Origin: Paraspadella gotoi
Lineage: Eukaryota > Chaetognatha
Assembly: GCA_051294375.1 (NCBI GenBank)
Contig: CM119271.1
Location: forward strand, 17,075,799-17,139,798
Length of the DNA stretch: 64,000 nt
Direction: 5' to 3'
Numbering within the stretch: the stretch's first letter is position 1; the number at the start of each line of letters is the position of its first letter. Of this stretch, positions 10,232 through 21,608 are shown in pieces. Position numbers and translations under genes: made by a program. The notes under the pieces are model-generated. The model was not told the origin of the DNA. It saw only the letters and a program-made list of their open reading frames with translations, and did not search any database.

Positions 10232-12716
10232 AGTTTAAAAGTTTCACAAAGTGGGTGAGACAGAATAAGTGGTCAGAGGTGAGGGCAGGGTAAGTTGAAC
10301 ACAGATTGAGTGAGATTTTTTAAAAAAAGGAAATGAAATTTGTTAGAGAGAAAGATAGAGAGAGAGATAGACTTAACAGGGATAAATAAAATTAAAAGAT
10401 AATTGTGCATTTAGGCGGAACAAAGTAAAACTAAGAGTTCCTGTTATATAAATGAACGTTAGAGCATCCTGTGGGATAACGAAATTAAAAAAAATTTAAT
10501 ATTTTTATATACAGTTAATAACATAGAAGCATAAAAGTGTATCTATTACTGATAAATCATGAAAAATATTTTTTTTCAAAATCAGAATTTTTAAAAACGA
10601 ATTCGGGTAGAGATTAAAAAAATAAATAAAAAATATTACTTACAGATTTCCAAATTTTTTTGTTTTATTGCTTAAAATTAGCAAAAAACTTAAAAATAAT
10701 GGTACGAGATATGATGATGATTTTAAAGGATTTTTTCCTTATTTGGCCCACTTATCATTAATATTGAAAACGCGTTATACTTTGTGTAGAAAACTTTTAT
10801 TGGCTATCTGAATCTGTTCTTAAAAATAAATTTTTTATAAAAAGTTTTTTGCATCGTCTATGCATTGATAAATATTTAATGCTTCAATGCAGAACAAAGT
10901 AAAAACATAAGAGTTCTGTAATATAAAATAACGTTAGAGCCATCCCTGTGGGATACGAAATTAAAAAAAATTAAGATTTTATCATACAGTAATAAACATA
11001 GAAGCATTAAAGTTTATCGTATTACTATAAACTATGAAAATATTTTTTTCCAAGATCAGAATTTTTAAAAAACGGATTCGGGTAGAGATTAAAAAAATAA
11101 ATAAAAATATTACTACAAAGATTCCAAATGTTATGTTTATTGCTTAAAATTAGCAAAAAACTATAAAAATATATTGGTACGACGATGATTGGATGATGAT
11201 TTTAAAAGGTTTTTCCTTTGTTTGGCCCACTTATCATTGAAAATATTGAAAAACGAGTTATACTTGTGTAGAAAAACTTTTTATGGGCTATCTGAATCTG
11301 TTCTTAAAAAATAATTTTTTTAGTAAAAAGTTTTTTTCATGTCTATGCATTATAAATATTGAAATGCTTCATGAGAACAAAGTAAAACTAAGAGTTCTGT
11401 AATATAATTAACGTTGAGCATCCCTGTGGGATAACGAATTAAAAAAAATTTAAGATTTATATACGTTAATAACATAGAAGCATTTAAAGTTTATCGTATT
11501 ACTATAAATCATGAAAATATTTTTTTTCCAATCAGAATTTTTAAAACGGATTGGGTAGAGATTAAAAAAATAATAAAAATATTTACTACAAGATTTCCAA
11601 ATTGTTTGCTTAATTGCTTAAATTAGCAAAAAACTATAGAAAATTTATGGTACGACGATGATGATGATGATTTTAAAGGAGGTGTTTTTCCTTTGTTGGC
11701 CCACTTATCATTTTAAATATTGAAAAAACGAAGTTATACTTTGTGTAGAAAACTTTTTATGGGCTATCTGAATCTGTTTCTTAAAAAATAAATTTTTATA
11801 AAAAGTTTTTTCATTGTCTATGCATTTTGATAAATATTTAATGCTTCAATGCAGAACAGAAGTAAAAACTAAGAGTTCTGTATATAAATAACGTTAGAGC
11901 ATCCCTGTGGTATAACGAAATTAAAAAAATTAAGATTTTATATACAGTTAATAACATAGAAGCATTTAAAGTTTATCGTATTACTATAAATCATAGAAAA
12001 TATTTTTTTTCAAAGATCAGAATTTTTAAAAAACGGATTCGGTAGAGATTAAAAAAAATAAATAAAAAATATACTACAAGATTTCAAATTGTTTTGTTTA
12101 ATTGCTTAAAATAGCAAAAACTATAAAAATTATGGTCGACGATGATGATGATGATTTAAAGAGTTTTTCCTTTGTTTGGCCCACTTATCATTGAAAATAT
12201 TGAAAACGAGTTATACTTGTGTAGAAAACTTTTTTATGAGCTATCTCATCTGTTCTTAAAAATTAATTTATAAAAAGTTTTTTTCATTGCCTATGCATTG
12301 ATAATTTCAAACAAAGTGGTGAGACAGAATTAGTGGTCAGAGGTGAGACAGGGGAAGTTGAACACCGGATTGAGTGGAGTTTTTTAAAAAAGGAAATGAA
12401 ATTTGTTAGAGAGAAAGAGAGAGAGAGAGATAGACTGAAAGGTAAATAAATAATTAAAAGATACATGTGCAATAGGCGGAAAAAGTAAAAACTAAGAGTT
12501 TCTGTAATATAATAACGTTAGAGCATCCCTGTGGGATAACAAAATTAAAAAATTTAAGATTTTATTATACAGTTAATAACATAGAAGCATGTAAAGTTTA
12601 TCGTATTCACTATAATCATGAAAATATTTTTTTCAAAATAAGAATTTTAAAAACGAATTCGGGTAGAGATTAAAAAATAAATAAAAAATATTACTACAAG
12701 ATTTCCAATTTTTTGG
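10200..12716. repeat. ~480-bp tandem array within a ~2.07-kb repeat
   Basis: About 4.5 units. The marker AGAGTTCTGTAATATAAA, followed by an ACGTTAGAGCATCCCTGTGG-type word, recurs near 10437, 10912, 11393, 11874 and 12498. Each unit also carries GGCCCACTTATCATT and a GATGATGAT run. A 5' flank (AAAGTGGTGAGACAGAAT through a GA-rich stretch) occurs at 10238-10436 and again at 12309-12497, a 2.07-kb period. Copies differ mostly by one-base indels in A/T runs. No unit holds a conserved open frame. Function unknown; satellite-like. Confidence 0.9.
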
Positions 12717-13130
12717 GACACGAGACGGAGATCATACTCATAGTTGTAGCCGTATTGATTATTGGTTTTCTCATTGTTTATATTTACGTGTGCATGGAAA
12801 ATAAACTTCGTAGGTTAGTTTCTAGGTATTCTGATGCCGTGACAATGTCATAGTTTCGTTCCTTGTTAGATGTAGAAGCTATGTTGAACAATAAAAAATA
12901 TTTGCCAAATGAATAGTTCTATTGATGTTAGTTAACTGTGGAATAAGATAGCCGGGGGAACCGCTATATTCACGAAAGTTTTTTATGGGGACCGCTCCCT
13001 CAGAGTGACAGAGGTAACATGCCTCTGGTATGAGCTTGTCAACAAGTTGACGAGTTTGAAAGAATTATCGGCGGCGCCGCGAGTTTAACCCTCAAAAAAG
13101 TAGGAACATCGATGGTTCCAGTTGTGTGTT
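12717..13130. other. Unique interval without identified gene
   Basis: Non-repetitive sequence between two tandem arrays. I found no open frame above about 60 residues, no tRNA arms and no convincing splice pair. Confidence 0.4.
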
Positions 13131-13159
13131 CACGCCCGGATGAGACAGACGTCCGGTAT

Positions 13160-13545
13160 TTATTCTGTCTCTCTCTCCTCTCTCTCTCTCTCTTTCTTCT
13201 CTCTCTCTCCTCTCTCTCTCTCTCTCTGTAACCTGATAATGTCTGTCGCGCGGGGATGGAACCGGGGCACTCTCTCTCTCCTCTCTCTTCCTCTCTCTCA
13301 AACCTGAAAATTGTCTGTTGCGCCTGCGGGATGGAACCGCGGGCAATCATTTATCTCGCGCGCCGTTTGACAGGATCGAATCGTGATTTGTATGTGACCG
13401 ACGCCTCTCTTCTCCTCTCTCTCTCTCTCTCTCTCTGCTTCCGTAACCTGAAATGTCTGTTCGCGGCGGGGATGGAATCGCGGGCAACATAATATCTCGC
13501 GCGAGCGTGACGTCGATTCGTGATCTGCATGTGACCGACGGGACT
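13160..13545 (+). repeat. Triplicated TC plus GC-rich unit
   Basis: Three units, each a TC tract followed by a GC-rich word: AACCTGATAATGTCTGTCGC near 13230, its relatives near 13301 and 13446, each then GGGATGGAAYCGCGGGCA. The last two extend further (ATATCTCGCGCG, then CGTGATTTGTATGTGACCGACG and its variant) and are about 143 bp apart. Indels differ between units, so no frame is shared and coding is unlikely. Confidence 0.75.
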
Positions 13546-13555
13546 GTGGTGCCAA

Positions 13556-13745
13556 ATGACCTATAAGAGTGAGAGGAAGGAGGAAGGAGAACTTATAAAG
13601 GGGGAAAGAAAGAGAAGGAGAACAGAACAGAGGATAACCAAAAAAGGGAGAAGAAAAGTAACAGAAAACCAACAGAAGGAGAACCAAAAAAGGAGGGAAA
13701 GGAGAACAGAACAGAAGGAGAACCAAAAAAAAAGAAAAGAATCGG
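13556..13745. repeat. Purine-rich AGGAGAACAGAA minisatellite
   Basis: About 190 bp almost free of pyrimidines on the plus strand, with GGAGAAC(A)GAACAGA and AACCAAAAAAGG words repeating. The Lys/Glu/Arg open frame is an artefact of composition. Confidence 0.7.
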
Positions 13746-13914
13746 ATAGAGATTGCACATAAATCAAATTCGGAGCTCGAGGGGGGAAAGTTTTCTATTT
13801 AGAGGATGGTGGATTGTCTCCGGGTGGTTTCCCTTTGTGGGTGGAAATTTGGGCCTTTTTTCCCAGAACGCCCAATTTTATCTGAAATTCGGAATTAAGT
13901 TAATTTTTTAAATT

Positions 13915-14085
13915 AAAGATTCGGTTAGAGGTTAGGGTCAATGATTAAGGTTAGGAACTTGGGTTAGGGATTTAGGTTAGGGATTAACTTTTAGGGTTAG
14001 GGTTAAGGTTAGGGATAAGGGTTTGGGGTTAAGGTTCAGGATTAGGTTAGAGTTATTGATTAAGGTTAAGGATTAGAAAAGGGGG
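13915..14085 (+). repeat. Degenerate (TTAGGG)n interstitial telomere-like block
   Basis: GGTTAGGG, GGGTTAGGGTTAAGG and TTAGGGAT variants repeat over 170 bp with frequent substitutions. The unit matches the TTAGGG animal telomere motif but is too degenerate to be an active chromosome end. A block in the opposite orientation lies at 28.5 kb. Confidence 0.75.
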
Positions 14086-14231
14086 CATTCTCTGAAAAGA
14101 GTGCCAAAAAGACCCTTGGATGTACTTTTACAGAAAAAATATAAATGAAAAAATGGAAAGAAAAAGAGAAAAATCCAATTGGATATATTAAGAAAAAGAA
14201 AAAGATAAAAAAGGGGACAGAGTCAAAGCGA

Positions 14232-14238
14232 CTAAAAT

Positions 14239-14269
<31 letters not shown>

Positions 14270-14270
14270 T
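14232..14270. repeat. (GTT)n trinucleotide run
   Basis: Short GTT/GTC run. The adjoining 14270-14600 interval is unique; a Lys-rich 60-residue frame there has no support. Confidence 0.8.
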
Positions 14271-14606
14271 TCCAGAAACGAGAGGGCGTGACAGTAAGGA
14301 AAGGGGATGGGCGATGGTGGGTACTTTGGGTAAGGAAGTAAAGAAGATAAATGGATTCAAAAGAAGCAAGAAAAACTGGAAAAACCCCGAAGCCAAAAAA
14401 AAAACTAAAAAATTCCCTACATTCTTAGGGATTTTACCCCGAAATAAAAAAAAACTGAGAAGCCATTTTCAAATAACAACTAATCATTTTGTCTAAGCAA
14501 CTTTCCAGACGCAAAACAGAAATACTCAGCTGGTCATTTCCACAACTGAAGCAATCAGACATTGCCAAGCTTCACTCCCACATAGAAATATCAAAACAAC
14601 AGTTGT

Positions 14607-14768
14607 CTCCCGGTGGCTCATTGAGTAAAGCCAGTAAAGATCATTAGCACTAGGTACCCGGTTCAAATCCCACCCCGTGCCTACCCTCGGGGAAGCGTGA
14701 GGACGGCCTGGAAGCTAAAGAAGTTGCGGATAGTCATCTTCAGCCCACTTAGCGCCTTCTCCTCAAAA
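14607..14768 (+). mobile_element. tRNA-derived SINE, copy 1 (internally deleted)
   Basis: The tRNA-like head has an A-box region GGTGGCTCATTGAGTAAAGC and a B box in CCCGGTTCAAATCCCACC (about 14657-14674). The body ends with GCGGATAGTCATCTTC and CCCACTTAGCGCC. All of these occur in the same order on the minus strand at 46.54-46.81 kb, where about 100 extra internal bases are present, so this copy is deleted inside. SINEs of this type are RNA polymerase III transcripts mobilised by a partner LINE. I do not recognise a named family. Confidence 0.7.
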
Positions 14769-14865
14769 CCCAAACTCTCTACATCCAATTACTTCAAATT
14801 ACCCTCACTGATCAGAAGGCATCGCGTCACAACTATTCCATTTCAAAACAACAACAACGACAACC

Positions 14866-14870
<5 letters not shown>

Positions 14871-14924
<54 letters not shown>

Positions 14925-14926
14925 AA
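14871..14926. repeat. (TC)n(AC)n compound microsatellite
   Basis: A TC run changes directly to an AC run. Confidence 0.95.
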
Positions 14927-15179
14927 TTCTCATCTCCTTAATAACCATTTCAATTCATTTTCAAATCCCTACAACCCCTTTCTATTCATAGTCTATTCAC
15001 GTCTCTTTCAACCCTATTAATTCATATTCAATCCTTTTTTCCCCAAGATTCAGTCGAGATTTTCTTTTTTTTTTCTTTTTTTTTACCCGAAGTGAAGAGA
15101 AAAAAAAAGAATTTATTCCCTACAACCGATTTTAAATTCCTTCTAACAGGAGGTCGGGGTTACTCGTTGTAAAGGGAAG

Positions 15180-15490
15180 ACAGAGAAGAGGTGAGAGATG
15201 AGAGAGAAGAGACGAAGAGAGATGACGACGAGAGATGAGAGAGAGAGACGAGAGAGAGAGAGAGAGACTCACGTCTATTTTCCCGTTTTTCCTTCAATTT
15301 CATCCTCGAGCTCGGTCTCTACCTCTACGCTCTCAAGCTCTTTCCTATCTCCGTCACCGTTTCGGCTGAAGTCACCATGAGAGAGAGAATAGAGAGAGAG
15401 AGATGAAGAGAGAGACGAAGAGAAGAGAGAGAGATGAATGAGAGATCAAGAGCTTGAGAGAGAGATGCAGGAGGTGAGAGAGAATAAAGA
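15180..15490. repeat. GA-rich tract with unique core
   Basis: GAGA and GACGAGA words on both sides of about 100 bp of ordinary sequence (15270-15375). No gene. Confidence 0.7.
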
Positions 15491-15599
15491 GGGATGGGTG
15501 TTAAAAATACAGTGTTGGGCAGTTTCTTTCTTCGCAGCCAAAATGCTGAGCAATTAGATCAAAGCCACCTGATAAGCAAAGGATCCTGGAAAAATTGGG

Positions 15600-16575
15600 A
15601 GAGAGATCAAAAAATGAGAGTGATGCGGGCCGTGGGAAGTAGTGGATGTAGTTGACGGGGGCGTACTCGGATTAAGCTGGAAGAAAATGAAAGAGTGATG
15701 GAGCGGGCGGAAGTAGTGATTGTAGTTGAGTGGGTTTTTTGTCTCGGAATTAGCTGGAGAAAATAAGAGCTGATGGACGCGAGGGAAGCTAGTAGTGATA
15801 TAGTTGACCGGGCGTCTTCGGGATTAAGCTGGCAGAAAAATGGAATGAGTGATGAGCGGGGGGAAGTAGTGATGTAGTTAAGGGGCCGTCTCGGATTAGC
15901 TGGAGAAAATGAAGTGAGTAATGGAGCGGGGAAGGTTAGTGATGTAGTTGAGGGGGCGTCTCGGATTAAGCTGGAGAAAAATTGAAGAGGATGGAGCGGG
16001 GGAAGTAAGTGATTAGTTGAGGGGCCGTATCGAGTCATTTAAGCTGGAGAAATGGAAGAGTGATGGAGCGAGGGAGTAGTTGATGTAGTTGAACGGCGGT
16101 GTCTCCGGAATTAAGCTGGAGAAAGAATGAAGGAGTAATGGAGAGCGGGGCGAACGTATGTGATGTAGTTAAGGGGGCGTCTCGATTGAGCTGACGGAGA
16201 AAAATGAAGAGTAATGGAGCGGGGGAAAGTAGTGACTTGTAGTTGAGGGGGCGTCTCGGATTAAGCTGCTGAGAGGAAAGAAAAAATGAATGAGGACTGG
16301 AGCGGCTGGGAGAGTAGTGATTTACGTTGAGGGGGCGTCCGGATTAAGCTGGAGAAAAATGAAGAGTGATGGAGCGAGGGAAGTAGTGATGTAGTTGACG
16401 GGCGGGTCTCGGATTAAGCGGAGAAAATGAAGAGTGATGGAGCGGGGAAGAGTAGTGATGTATTAAGGGGCGTCTCGATGAGTGGAGAAAAATGAGAGTA
16501 ATGGAGCGGGGGAAGTAGTGATGTAGCTGAGGGGGCGTCTCGGATTGAGCTGGAGAAAAGCGTCGTCTTTTCAAA
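15600..16575 (+). repeat. ~72-bp minisatellite, about 13 units
   Basis: Unit landmarks are GGATTAAGCTGGAGAAAA, GTGATGGAGCGGGGGAAGTA, GTGATGTAGTTGAGGG and GGCGTCTC. The first recurs near 15676, 15751, 15826, 15897, 15971, 16041, 16115, 16190, 16262, 16345, 16418, 16483 and 16549. Most differences are one- or two-base indels. Minus-strand open frames across it (Ser/Pro/His-rich) change frame from unit to unit and are not a gene. Confidence 0.92.
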
Positions 16576-16689
16576 AATTCTCCTTTTTTCAATTATCTAA
16601 AGACTAAAAGATAAAAGATAAAAAAGGAAAGAAAAAAAGAAAGAAAGTTGAAGAGGAGAGCGAGAGACTGATGAAAATATGAGCAAAAA

Positions 16690-17140
16690 AAGAGGGCAGT
16701 GATGAAGACAGGAGCAAATAGAAAAGAAGGGCAGGATGAAGACAGGAGCAAATAGAAAATGAGGGCATGATGAGACAGGAGCAATAGAAAAGGAGGGCAG
16801 TGATGAAGACAGGAGCAAATAGAAAAAGAGGCAGTGATGAAGACAGGAGCAATGAGAAAAGGAGGGAAATAAGGAAGACAGGAGCAATGAGAAAAGGAGG
16901 GCAGTGATGAAGACAGGAGCAAATAAAAAGAGGGGCAGTGATGAGACAGGAGCAATGAGAAAAGGAGGGCAGTGATGAAGACCGGAGCAAATAGAAAAGG
17001 AGGGCTGTGATGAAGACAGGAAGCAAATAGAAAAGGAAGGGCAGTTGAAATGAAGAATGAGCAATGAGAAAAGAAAGGAGGAAAAAAGGAAGACAGGAGC
17101 AATGAGAAAAAGGAGGGCAGTGATGAAGACAGGAGCAAGG
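16690..17140 (+). repeat. ~35-bp minisatellite, about 13 units
   Basis: The unit is GGGCAGTGATGAAGACAGG then AGCAAATAGAAAAGGA. It starts right after the 72-bp array with only about 110 bp between. All three minus-strand frames stay open across it because the unit holds no stop codon on that strand, which explains the 181- to 205-residue frames. Confidence 0.92.
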
Positions 17141-17252
17141 CGAAAAGAAAAGGAAAAGGGCAGACATTTGCTTTTGCGGTCGTGTCTCAAGACCCTCTCT
17201 TCTTGCATCAACAATAAACTGTCAAATCAACGACCATCAACGACCATAAAAG

Positions 17253-17435
17253 CAGCAGAAGCAAAGAAGCAAAGAAGCAAAGAAAAGCAAAGAAGCGAAG
17301 AAGCTAAGAAGCAAAGAAGCAAAGAAGCAAAAAAGCGAAAGAAGAGAAGCAAAAAGAAGCAAAGAAGCAAAGAAAGAGCAAAGAAGCGAAAAGCAGAAGC
17401 AACAAAGAAGCAAAGAAGCCCGAAGAAAAGAAGCA
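17253..17435 (+). repeat. (AAGAAGCA)n octanucleotide array
   Basis: About 180 bp of AAGAAGCA and AAAGAAGC units, followed by an ACGACGGACGGAC stretch to about 17480. Confidence 0.85.
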
Positions 17436-17629
17436 AGGAAGGCGGGAACGACGGACGGACACGACGGACGACCGACAACGACCAAGAAGGAAGACGCGCC
17501 TCCTCTAATTTCAATTCATGTTGTTTTTTTCTTCGTGAAAAAAGAAAAAAATTTAGAAAAAAAAACAAAATTTTTTCTTGGAGATTAAAAGGGAAGATAC
17601 GTATGCATTTCTTTTTTGGTGAAAGAGAA

Positions 17630-17631
17630 AT

Positions 17632-17703
<72 letters not shown>

Positions 17704-17839
17704 GAGAGAGAGGAGAGAGAGAGAGAGAGAGACGAGAGAGGCAGAAGACACGAGTTAGGAATAGCATTTTATTTAAATAACGCGCGCATTAATGCGACTT
17801 TGATTAATCATTTTGCGTCGAGCAACGGCGAACCTTCAA

Positions 17840-17882
<43 letters not shown>
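17630..17882. repeat. Two (GA)n microsatellites
   Basis: GA runs at 17630-17745 and 17842-17882 on either side of about 95 bp of unique DNA. Confidence 0.9.
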
Positions 17883-17884
<2 letters not shown>

Positions 17885-18250
17885 GGAAATTTGAATGATA
17901 AGGCTTCGCGACGCCAGCGACTCTTAAGAAGATAGAAAGACGAAAGAAATTTACAATCATATCTAGATTTATATTTTTAAGCAGCTTGAATTTTATTTTT
18001 AGATTTTGAGATTTAGTTACTCAACATTTAGATTTAGATTTAGATTCAGATTGATATTTAGAGATTAATTTCCCTAATAACATTTTAATTTAGATTTCTT
18101 CATTTAATTAGTTTAGTTTTATTTTTAAATCCTGGTGTCCGTCTGTCAGTCTTATAACCCATCTGTCAGTCTTTTATTGTCAGTTCTCTCTCAGTCATCG
18201 TTCTATCAGCGCTTCATGAACATCGGCTGTCTACAATTCAACATTCAACA

Positions 18251-18290
<40 letters not shown>

Positions 18291-18850
18291 TCTTCTAATT
18301 CCTAAGGAGTTTTTCTTTTATACTCATTACATAAACTTTCACGTGAATGATTTTGTGAAAAATCCTTCTCGACAGAGAGGCGTGAACTTTTGAAGAAAAA
18401 TAGGAAAAAAATTTGTTTTCTTTTGCTAAGATTTATTTTTTCTCACTTTTTATCACTTAAATATTTTCATTAATTCTAACACTTTAGTCATCTGTTCGAT
18501 AAAAATAAAAAAGTTTACTTGTTTTATTAGCATATTAGACAATTATTGTTACATTTTGTCTCATGTATGTTTAAATGTTTCGTGTATTTTTCATAAATAT
18601 CAAATCCAATTATTTATTATATGATTGGGAAAGGGAGTTTAGTGTTGTCTTCTATTAATGTGAAGAAGAATATTATTTCCTCTATTAATTATCTTTTTTT
18701 TTGGCTATTTATCATTTCACTTTATACATTTGATCTTACTGCAAACAAAAGTGTTAACTCCGCGATAAGAAATAGACAGACGTACTGACGAAGGGAGAGA
18801 CGGAACTCGAACGACAGTTCCCCCTCTCCCAAAAAAAGAAACTAACTTAT
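17883..18850. other. AT-rich interval with (TCG)n at 18254-18291
   Basis: Mostly AT-rich DNA. It holds short AGATTT repeats near 18010-18060 and a perfect TCG run at 18254-18291. No gene or RNA found. Confidence 0.6.
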
Positions 18851-19139
18851 TTCTCTTCTGAGGCCAAAATGATGCAAAACAATGTCAGGGGATCAATTTT
18901 TTTTATTTGGGGGGGGGAAGAAAAAAAGAATATACCATGGCTTATTGGGGAAATGGCCGGTACTTGGTGACTAGAGATGAAAGTTATAGGAAAAGAGAGA
19001 GAGAGAGAGAGAGAGAGAAGAGAAGGAGAGGGGGAGGCGGACGTCGCGGCACTTGTGTATGGAAAATGGGTTGTCATTCGTTTGGTCATATTTATCCCTT
19101 GACATTTCCTGCCCTTGGTGCTCTAAATTATGATGTTTG

Positions 19140-19425
19140 AATGGAAAAAAGAGAAGAAGAGAAGAGAAGAAAAGAAAGGAAATAGAGAAGAGAAGAAAGG
19201 AAATAGAGAGGAGAAGAGAAGAAAGGAAATACAGAGGAGAAGAAAGGAAATCAAATAGAGCGGAGATGAGGAGAAAAGTTGTCGAAAGGAAATAAATATA
19301 TGGAGAGAAAAAAAAGAAAGGAAGATGGAAAAAATTATCAAAGAAAAAAAGAAAAAAAAAGGAGAAAATTGAAAAACGCGAAAAGTAGAATTGATAAGAA
19401 ATAAATAGGAAAGAACGAAAGATAA

Positions 19426-19509
<84 letters not shown>

Positions 19510-19520
19510 CAGAAAGAAAG
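19140..19520 (+). repeat. Purine tract with GAAAGGAAATAGAGA units and (GAAA)n
   Basis: An irregular GAGAAGAAAGGAAATAGAGA repeat (19145-19265) leads into a GAAA run (19424-19510). The Phe/Leu/Ser minus-strand frame is an artefact. Confidence 0.85.
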
Positions 19521-19889
19521 AAAGAAGAAAAGAAAATAGAAAAGCAGAAAGAAAGAAATAGAGAAAGAAAAAAAGAATAAAATAAGGAATTAGTAAATGT
19601 TTGTTTTTCAAAATGATATTGTTTTTGCTTTTTTAATCTAATTTCATCTAATTTAATTTCTTTTATTTAATTTTAATCTTTTTACTTTAATATTTTTGAG
19701 AGACGAGAAAGAATGAATAAGAGAAACATACATAAAAGGAAATGAAACAGAAAAAAAACAGAAAAAAACAGAAAAAAACAGAAAAAAGTGAACAAAAAAA
19801 TAATGGAATTTTGGCCAAAAAAAAAAGAAAAAAGAAGAAAAAAAAAGAGTGGGAAGAAAAAAATATCTTGAGAGGAAGTCACACGGCCT

Positions 19890-20046
19890 TAAGGCATCTT
19901 TCTCTCTGCCTTTCACTCTCTCTCTCACTCTTTCTCTCTCTCTCTATTTCTCTGTCTCTCTCTTTTTATCTATCTTTATCTTTCTTTCACTGTCTCTCTC
20001 TTTCTATTTCTCTCTCTTTATCTTTCTTTCTCTTTCTCTTCTACTC

Positions 20047-20088
<42 letters not shown>

Positions 20089-20105
20089 TCTCTCACTCTC
20101 TCTTC
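19890..20105. repeat. TC/TTTC mixed pyrimidine tract
   Basis: About 215 bp of CTCTCT, TTTCTC and TATCTT words on the plus strand. A short (CTC)n run follows at 20264-20300. Confidence 0.9.
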
Positions 20106-20535
20106 AAAAGAAGGAAAACCTCCTAAATGACTCAGAATCTCGCCTCGTTAGTCTTTCCCCGTCGGTTAACCGTTAACTAAATTGTATGAATGTAATAAGT
20201 GTTTTACTCTTAAAAAAGAAAACTTAAATGGAAAATAGAAAAAAAGACTGAAAAGAACAGCTACTCCTCCTCCTCCTCCTCTTCCTGCTCCTCCTCCTCT
20301 TCCTCCTGGTCTTCCTTTCAGGATGAAATACTACATTTTTTTACACTCAAAGTAATAAATAGTATTTTTAAAGGGCAATCAATGTTATTCATCCTTTTAT
20401 ATTTTATGATTTTATTCTTGTTTTATTTATTTTTTTATAGTTGTTGTTGTTGTTGTTGTTGTTTTTATCGGACTCGCTTTATACTTTTTACGTTTTATCA
20501 TTTTCCCGGCTGATTATTTTCTCTCTCTCTCTCTC

Positions 20536-20672
20536 NNNNNNNNNNNNNNNNNNNNNNNNNNNNNNNNNNNNNNNNNNNNNNNNNNNNNNNNNNNNNNNNN
20601 NNNNNNNNNNNNNNNNNNNNNNNNNNNNNNNNNNNNNNNNNNNNNNNNNNNNNNNNNNNNNNNNNNNNNNNN
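20536..20672. other. Assembly gap (137 N) in TC tract
   Basis: TC runs on the left edge and CTCTC words on the right suggest that the missing DNA is microsatellite. Confidence 0.95.
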
Positions 20673-21121
20673 TGCTCTTCTCCTCTCTCATCATCTCTAA
20701 TGCGTCTCTCATAAATCTCTCTCCTCTCTATCTCTCGTCATCTCATCTCATGGGTATACTCTCAGACTCGTCTCCTCGTCTTCCTCTCCTCTCTCTTCTC
20801 TCATCTCATCTCTCTCTCTCTCTGCTCTAACACACACACACACTTGCTTTAATCTCACGCTGCATTCTCTTTCCCAAGAGGTGATTTCATAAAGATCGCC
20901 AGAAAGAGACAGACAGACAGACAGTCAAATAGAGAGACATACATCTTGGAAAGAAAAGCCTCCATTACCATCTATGTTTCCCCCTTTTGCCTTCATCTTG
21001 TTTCTTTCTCCTTTTACTGCCATCTTTGCTTCCTCCTTTTGCCTCCTTGTTTTTTCTGCCATCTTTGTTATCTTCATTTAATTTAATTTTTATTTTCTTC
21101 CAGTTTTATGTTCTCAGAAAT

Positions 21122-21345
21122 TTTTTTTAGTTGCGCCGCGAGTACTCGCTAAGCAACTCTATAAGTCAATTTTCGGTCGGGCTGGCGGTCTGTCTGTCGG
21201 TATGTCTGTCTGTCGGTATGTCTGTCCATCGGTCTGTCACACTCACGTTAAAAATGCTCATAACTTGCATATAGTTGGTTGCTCATTTGTTAAGACAGGA
21301 AAAACCTCAAATCTTAGGGACTGCTAGCGCTGCCTTCAGAAAACA
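21122..21345 (+). mobile_element. Hairpin-terminated element, family A, copy 2
   Basis: The same order as at 5.73 kb. The hairpin is at 21130-21157, with inner 12-mer GCGAGTACTCGC unchanged and internal loop TAA instead of GGA. Then CTCTATAAGTCA, TTTTCGGTCGG, a GTCTGTCGGTATGTCT array, ATATAGTTGGTTGCTCATTTG split by small changes, and ACTGCTAGCGCTGCCTTCAG. Copies 1 and 2 align for about 200 bp. Confidence 0.65.
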
Positions 21346-21411
21346 AGAGACAAAATTCCGTTGCAGTACTTGTAATAAATACACGGGCGAAGAGAGTTAT
21401 GGTAATCATGT

Positions 21412-21478
21412 AGTCATGTCATGTCACGTCGTCATGTCATGTAATGTTATGTCAAGTCATGTCACAAGAAACACACGT
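21412..21478. repeat. (ATGTC)n pentanucleotide array
   Basis: ATGTC and CATGT words, partly self-complementary (CATGACATG type). A related degenerate array lies at 30560-30645. Confidence 0.7.
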
Positions 21479-21608
21479 GATAAGGCAGTCACTGCGCCGC
21501 AACACATTTGAATTACCGTTCTTGTTTCTATTTTCATTACTTTTTCCTTTGGTTATAGAAATTAAATTAAATTATTTTTTTTCTTTCATTTCGTTGCGTT
21601 TTAATTTA

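Noticed and set aside
13915-14085. True telomere end
   Set aside because: Internal position, degenerate units and continuing sequence on both sides.
10200-17140. Tandem arrays as CRISPR
   Set aside because: Units are contiguous, with no unique spacers between short repeats, and the context is eukaryotic.
16593-17214. Three overlapping 180-205 residue minus-strand frames
   Set aside because: All three frames are open because the 35-bp repeat lacks stops on that strand; this is a minisatellite effect.
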